The translations under genes and the position numbers were made by a program. The notes beneath the pieces were generated by a model. It was given only the letters and a program-made list of their open reading frames with translations. It did not search any database and was not told where the DNA came from. A stretch of 64,000 bases of DNA from the NCBI GenBank assembly GCA_036768475.1, contig DAIPMW010000001.1, positions 310,001 through 374,000 of the forward strand, written 5' to 3'. This DNA is from JAEUMD01 sp036768475. Its GTDB lineage: Bacteria; Pseudomonadota; Alphaproteobacteria; Rhizobiales; Hyphomicrobiaceae. Of the stretch, positions 61,376 to 64,000 are shown in pieces (the stretch's first letter is position 1; each line of letters begins with the position of its first letter).

Positions 61376-62268
61376 GACGAGACTCCACAAACGCAACAAG
61401 ACGCAAACTCCCGTTCCCGCTGCGCGCATGCGCAGCAGGCTGCGCCAGCCGCACGGCGGCTGACGTCACAGAATTTCAATTGAGAGTCCGACCTCTCCCC
61501 GATTCACACTTCACTGCGCGACCGGCATCTGGAGGCATTCGTATGCCTCACACAGGTGACGACAACCGCGCGGACACCGGACACACACCGTCCGATGCAA
61601 TGCGCTCAGGCGTTGCTTGAGATAAGCTGCAGGCTTCCCTGGCAACGCATGACCGTTGCCCCGCTTTGATAGCCGCAAATTCAGGTGGCCCTTGGTGCAC
61701 CGGCAAAACTTGCGCACACCACCCCGGATCACTGGCGAACCACAATCACCAGCACCCCATCTGCAATTCACTTCGGTTGGCTTTTGCCAACGCGGCTGCC
61801 GCGCCCGATGCGTCTTCCCTACGCCACGGCAACGCTCTTGTTCAAAGCTGCCCTCCGCCTGTCGCCCGGCACCTCTGGAGAGCGTGAGAAGCCATGATCG
61901 TGCGACGATCATAGTTAGGTCTATGGATCGACCGACGCCTACTTATTCACAGGTCATCCACAATCCATCCTCCACGACGACTGCCGATGGGCAATAGTAA
62001 ATCAATAAATAACATTGTTCTGATAATCAGTGTCGCATTGTAGCCACAAGTGACTGAATTTCAGGACACAGTTCAAAAACTGTTCGGAAGAAGTTTGACT
62101 GGACTCTCAGGAGAGTACGTCTGCTGAATGTTGTCAGACCAAAGCTTTTTCGCATCTATGAATTTGCAACGTCCAATCACTGAACATCGGTCTCGATGGA
62201 CCGCAAACAGCACGAACGCGGAGGATCAATCCTCCGCGTTCAGGCGTGGGTGCGATGTTCCAGCAGCG
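61376..62268. other. Long intergenic region without a supported gene
   Basis: 893 bases. A minus-strand frame at 61511-61912 (133 codons) is Cys- and Arg-rich but has no family content, start site or signal. The region is AT-richer from 61980 to 62160 (AATAGTAAATCAATAAATAA). The hairpin at 62214-62241 lies at its end. It may hold decayed genes or an unrecognised RNA; nothing definite. Confidence 0.35.
62214..62241 (-). terminator. Hairpin downstream of TadG-like gene
   Basis: GAACGCGGAGGA / TCCTCCGCGTTC with loop TCAA (12-bp stem), 28 bases after the gene on the minus strand. No strong T-run. Confidence 0.7.
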
Positions 62269-63615
62269 TTATCGCGTCAAATAGAGCGTCGAGATCTGCA
62301 GTGCGATATCACGGAACGCCTGCCGCAACGCATCACCGTCATTGGCATTGTAGAAGGAACCCTCGTTCGTCGCGCACTGGCGGAGCGTCGCCACCGATTC
62401 ACCGGACTCGGGCAGCTGAAAACCCACGGTATAAACGGTGATACCGGCTGCCTTCATATTCGTGCACAGTGCCCGGGCCTGCGTGGCCGATGTGTCATTG
62501 GGCGATGAGCCGGCAATGCCGTTATCGTATTGCTGGTTGTATTCACCATCCGTCATCAGGATCGCGATCTTGCGAAGATCCTTTTGACCATAGGAGCCAG
62601 GCCGACTTGCAGCCGGTACGTACTGCTGCCAGTTGGGAGAGAGCATGTACCAGGCCCACGCCGTACCCAGGTGACCGGCGGTGTTACCACTCGCCTGATA
62701 GGCATCAATGGCGTTCTTCAAAGCCGCTTTGTCGTATGACAGCGGGATCACCGTGCCCGACTTCGGCATACATTGGCCATCCCTCGCATAGAATCTGCCG
62801 AGCATGTTCTGTCCACTGGGTGCGGCGTCGGTGAAAGCTTCAGCGCCAGTGCGCTCTGTGGCGCATTGCGGATCGGCATAGTACCTCTTTGCTTTCCTGC
62901 CTCTGCCTACGTCGACATACTGCGGACCGCTTGCGATTACCTGGCTGGCCCAATTGGGGTCAATGTTAATCGCCTCGGAGAACGGCACGAGCGAAACGCG
63001 GGATTTGCCGTTCTCGTTCAGGAGAACAATGTCGATCAAATCTTTGGAGGCAAGCTTGAGATCCTCAAGCTTCTGGCCCTGCATGGATCCAGTAATGTCG
63101 AGCATCATCGAGACCTCAACCTCGCCGTCCCCATTGCCGCCGCTGGCAACAACCGCCTCCGAGAATGCACCATCGACCGCCTTGATGAGCGGCATGCGGG
63201 GGATGCCGATCAAGCTGAGAAATGGCGTCAGGACGTAGGACTGCCCGGTCGCTTGCATTGCCATGTTGTTGGCTGACGTCATGAACGCGATCGTGTCGTC
63301 GACCACACTCAAGTTCTTCGTGTTTTCCTTATAATACCGCGTTGCCGCAGCGATCGCGGCATTGATGTTGGCATTGTCGACCTGCAGCGAACGTGCGCCG
63401 GCGAGGACCGCAGCATCGACCGCAGACTTGGTGGTCGAGCGCGCACTGTTCCAGCGGCTCAAATCAAGTGCCGCGGCAACAAACAGGAGCATGACAAAAA
63501 GCATCAAGCCGAACATGAGGCCGATGCCCCCGCTCTTGTCGCGACATGAGCGGATAATTGCAAATACGATCTGCCTTACAACGGGTGGTGGTAATTTCTC
63601 AAAATTCCCAAACAT
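62269..63615 (-). CDS. TadG-like pilus assembly protein with vWA domain
   Basis: 448 aa. ATG 63615 follows a GAGGTG site. N-terminal TadE/TadG part: short cytoplasmic region MFGNFEKLPPPVVRQ, membrane helix LMFGLMLFVMLLFVAAALDL, then the helix-rich stretch TTKSAVDAAVLAGARSL. The vWA domain starts near 170 with a MIDAS-like DITGSMQGQK (Asp173) and continues to the C-terminus with ILMTDGEYNQQYDN and TVYTVGFQLPESGES. TadG proteins attach to tight-adherence pili; no tad cluster is nearby. The autotransporter gene next to it has a similar MFG...EK start. Confidence 0.88.
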   Translation of the reverse strand: MFGNFEKLPPPVVRQIVFAIIRSCRDKSGGIGLMFGLMLFVMLLFVAAALDLSRWNSARSTTKSAVDAAVLAGARSLQVDNANINAAIAAATRYYKENTKNLSVVDDTIAFMTSANNMAMQATGQSYVLTPFLSLIGIPRMPLIKAVDGAFSEAVVASGGNGDGEVEVSMMLDITGSMQGQKLEDLKLASKDLIDIVLLNENGKSRVSLVPFSEAINIDPNWASQVIASGPQYVDVGRGRKAKRYYADPQCATERTGAEAFTDAAPSGQNMLGRFYARDGQCMPKSGTVIPLSYDKAALKNAIDAYQASGNTAGHLGTAWAWYMLSPNWQQYVPAASRPGSYGQKDLRKIAILMTDGEYNQQYDNGIAGSSPNDTSATQARALCTNMKAAGITVYTVGFQLPESGESVATLRQCATNEGSFYNANDGDALRQAFRDIALQISTLYLTR

Positions 63616-63855
63616 AACGCACCTCAAATTCTATTGGAACCCGAACTAATTTATCAACGTATTACCTGAATTTCCGTACTACGATCGGGTTAATAGCGGG
63701 AATTTATTCAGTGGGCTGGGAAACAAATTGCATACGCAAAAGAGCGCTATTTAATTAAAAATAAATCTACTCCGATCACTTGCCCGAAGCAGCTTCCAGT
63801 GCGAATCTTTTGTCAAAGTGTGGCGATCGGGAGCAAGACGCCGTGTTCAATGCCA

Positions 63856-63884
63856 AAAAAAACGCCCGCATTCAAATGCGGGCG
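63856..63884 (-). terminator. Intrinsic terminator of the response regulator gene
   Basis: CGCCCGCATT / AATGCGGGCG stem at 63863-63884; in the minus-strand direction it is followed by a run of seven Ts. Confidence 0.92.
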
Positions 63885-63911
63885 ACGTCTTAATCGACCG
63901 GTGCCGATCAG

Positions 63912-64000
63912 CTATGGGACGAGCTTATAGCCTCCCGTTTCGGTTACAAGAAGCTCGGCATTGGACGGGTCTTTCTCGATCTTTTGGCGAAGGCGATAAA
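63912..64000 (-). CDS. OmpR-type response regulator, C-terminal fragment (cut by window edge)
   Basis: Only the last 28 codons are in the window. Translation YRLRQKIEKDPSNAELLVTE then TGGYKLVP and TAG is the end of the winged-helix DNA-binding domain of OmpR/PhoB/KdpE-type regulators. KdpE-like by the LRQKIE..PSN pattern, but a larger part would be needed. The terminator at 63856-63884 follows it. Confidence 0.8.
   Translation of the reverse strand, partial: YRLRQKIEKDPSNAELLVTETGGYKLVP

Noticed and set aside
61511..61912. 133-codon Cys-rich minus-strand frame
   Set aside because: No ribosome site, signal or family; composition like random frame; kept only as part of the gap description.
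1..64000. tRNA, rRNA and riboswitch genes
   Set aside because: Looked for T-arm GGTTCGAATC-like signatures and conserved riboswitch cores; none with fitting folds.

Overview
The window is a stretch of alphaproteobacterial chromosome. It carries the gene neighbourhoods typical of Hyphomicrobiales (Rhizobiales): yidC-engB-argB, hisB-DUF2628-hisH next to hslV-hslU, rlmN with a small membrane protein behind it, argG, dapB-gpmA, and leuB next to asd. Phasin-type genes suggest a polyhydroxyalkanoate storer. High GC, an exosortase-like protein and a TadG-like protein would fit a Hyphomicrobiaceae-like organism, but the genus is inference. I saw no rRNA, tRNA, prophage, transposase or CRISPR array.

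Layout. 0-6 kb: the 3' part of yidC, then engB, a Clp-N-domain membrane protein, and argB. 6-9 kb: a minus-strand unit with an exosortase-like protein (Cys, Arg and His all visible), an overlapping small membrane protein, and a tiny Gly-rich protein with a CTERM-like tail, followed by an RlmL-type methyltransferase. 9-16 kb: DUF4186, radC, map, an OmpA-family protein with internal repeats, rplS with an unusual tail, and trxB. 16-21 kb: a redox island (GNAT, pirin, WrbA, pirin, divergent LysR regulator with a perfect palindrome) and ltrA. 21-24 kb: an ABC exporter. 24-32 kb: histidine genes split by other genes, two Cas2/SinR-like small proteins, then hslV, an SMR transporter and hslU. 32-44 kb: a cyclic-nucleotide-binding patatin, cytochrome c, rlmN, a phasin-like gene, argG and typA. 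44-56 kb: a PIF1-type helicase, a phasin, ppa, dapB, gpmA, an M23 peptidase, a DsrE-like protein and leuB. 56-64 kb: cytochrome b561, asd, a large autotransporter with SpaA-like folds, a TadG-like vWA protein, and the end of an OmpR-type response regulator.

The most distinctive features are not single genes. (1) Two families of short palindromic elements (called A, about 106 bp, and B, about 120-140 bp) occur at least 16 times between genes. They have TAGA/TCTA ends and often supply the TAG stop codon of the gene they abut. (2) The exosortase-like trio looks like a dedicated protein-sorting system with a single candidate substrate of almost no mature length. (3) The sequence TGCGNYGCA recurs upstream of both phasin-like genes and looks like a shared operator.
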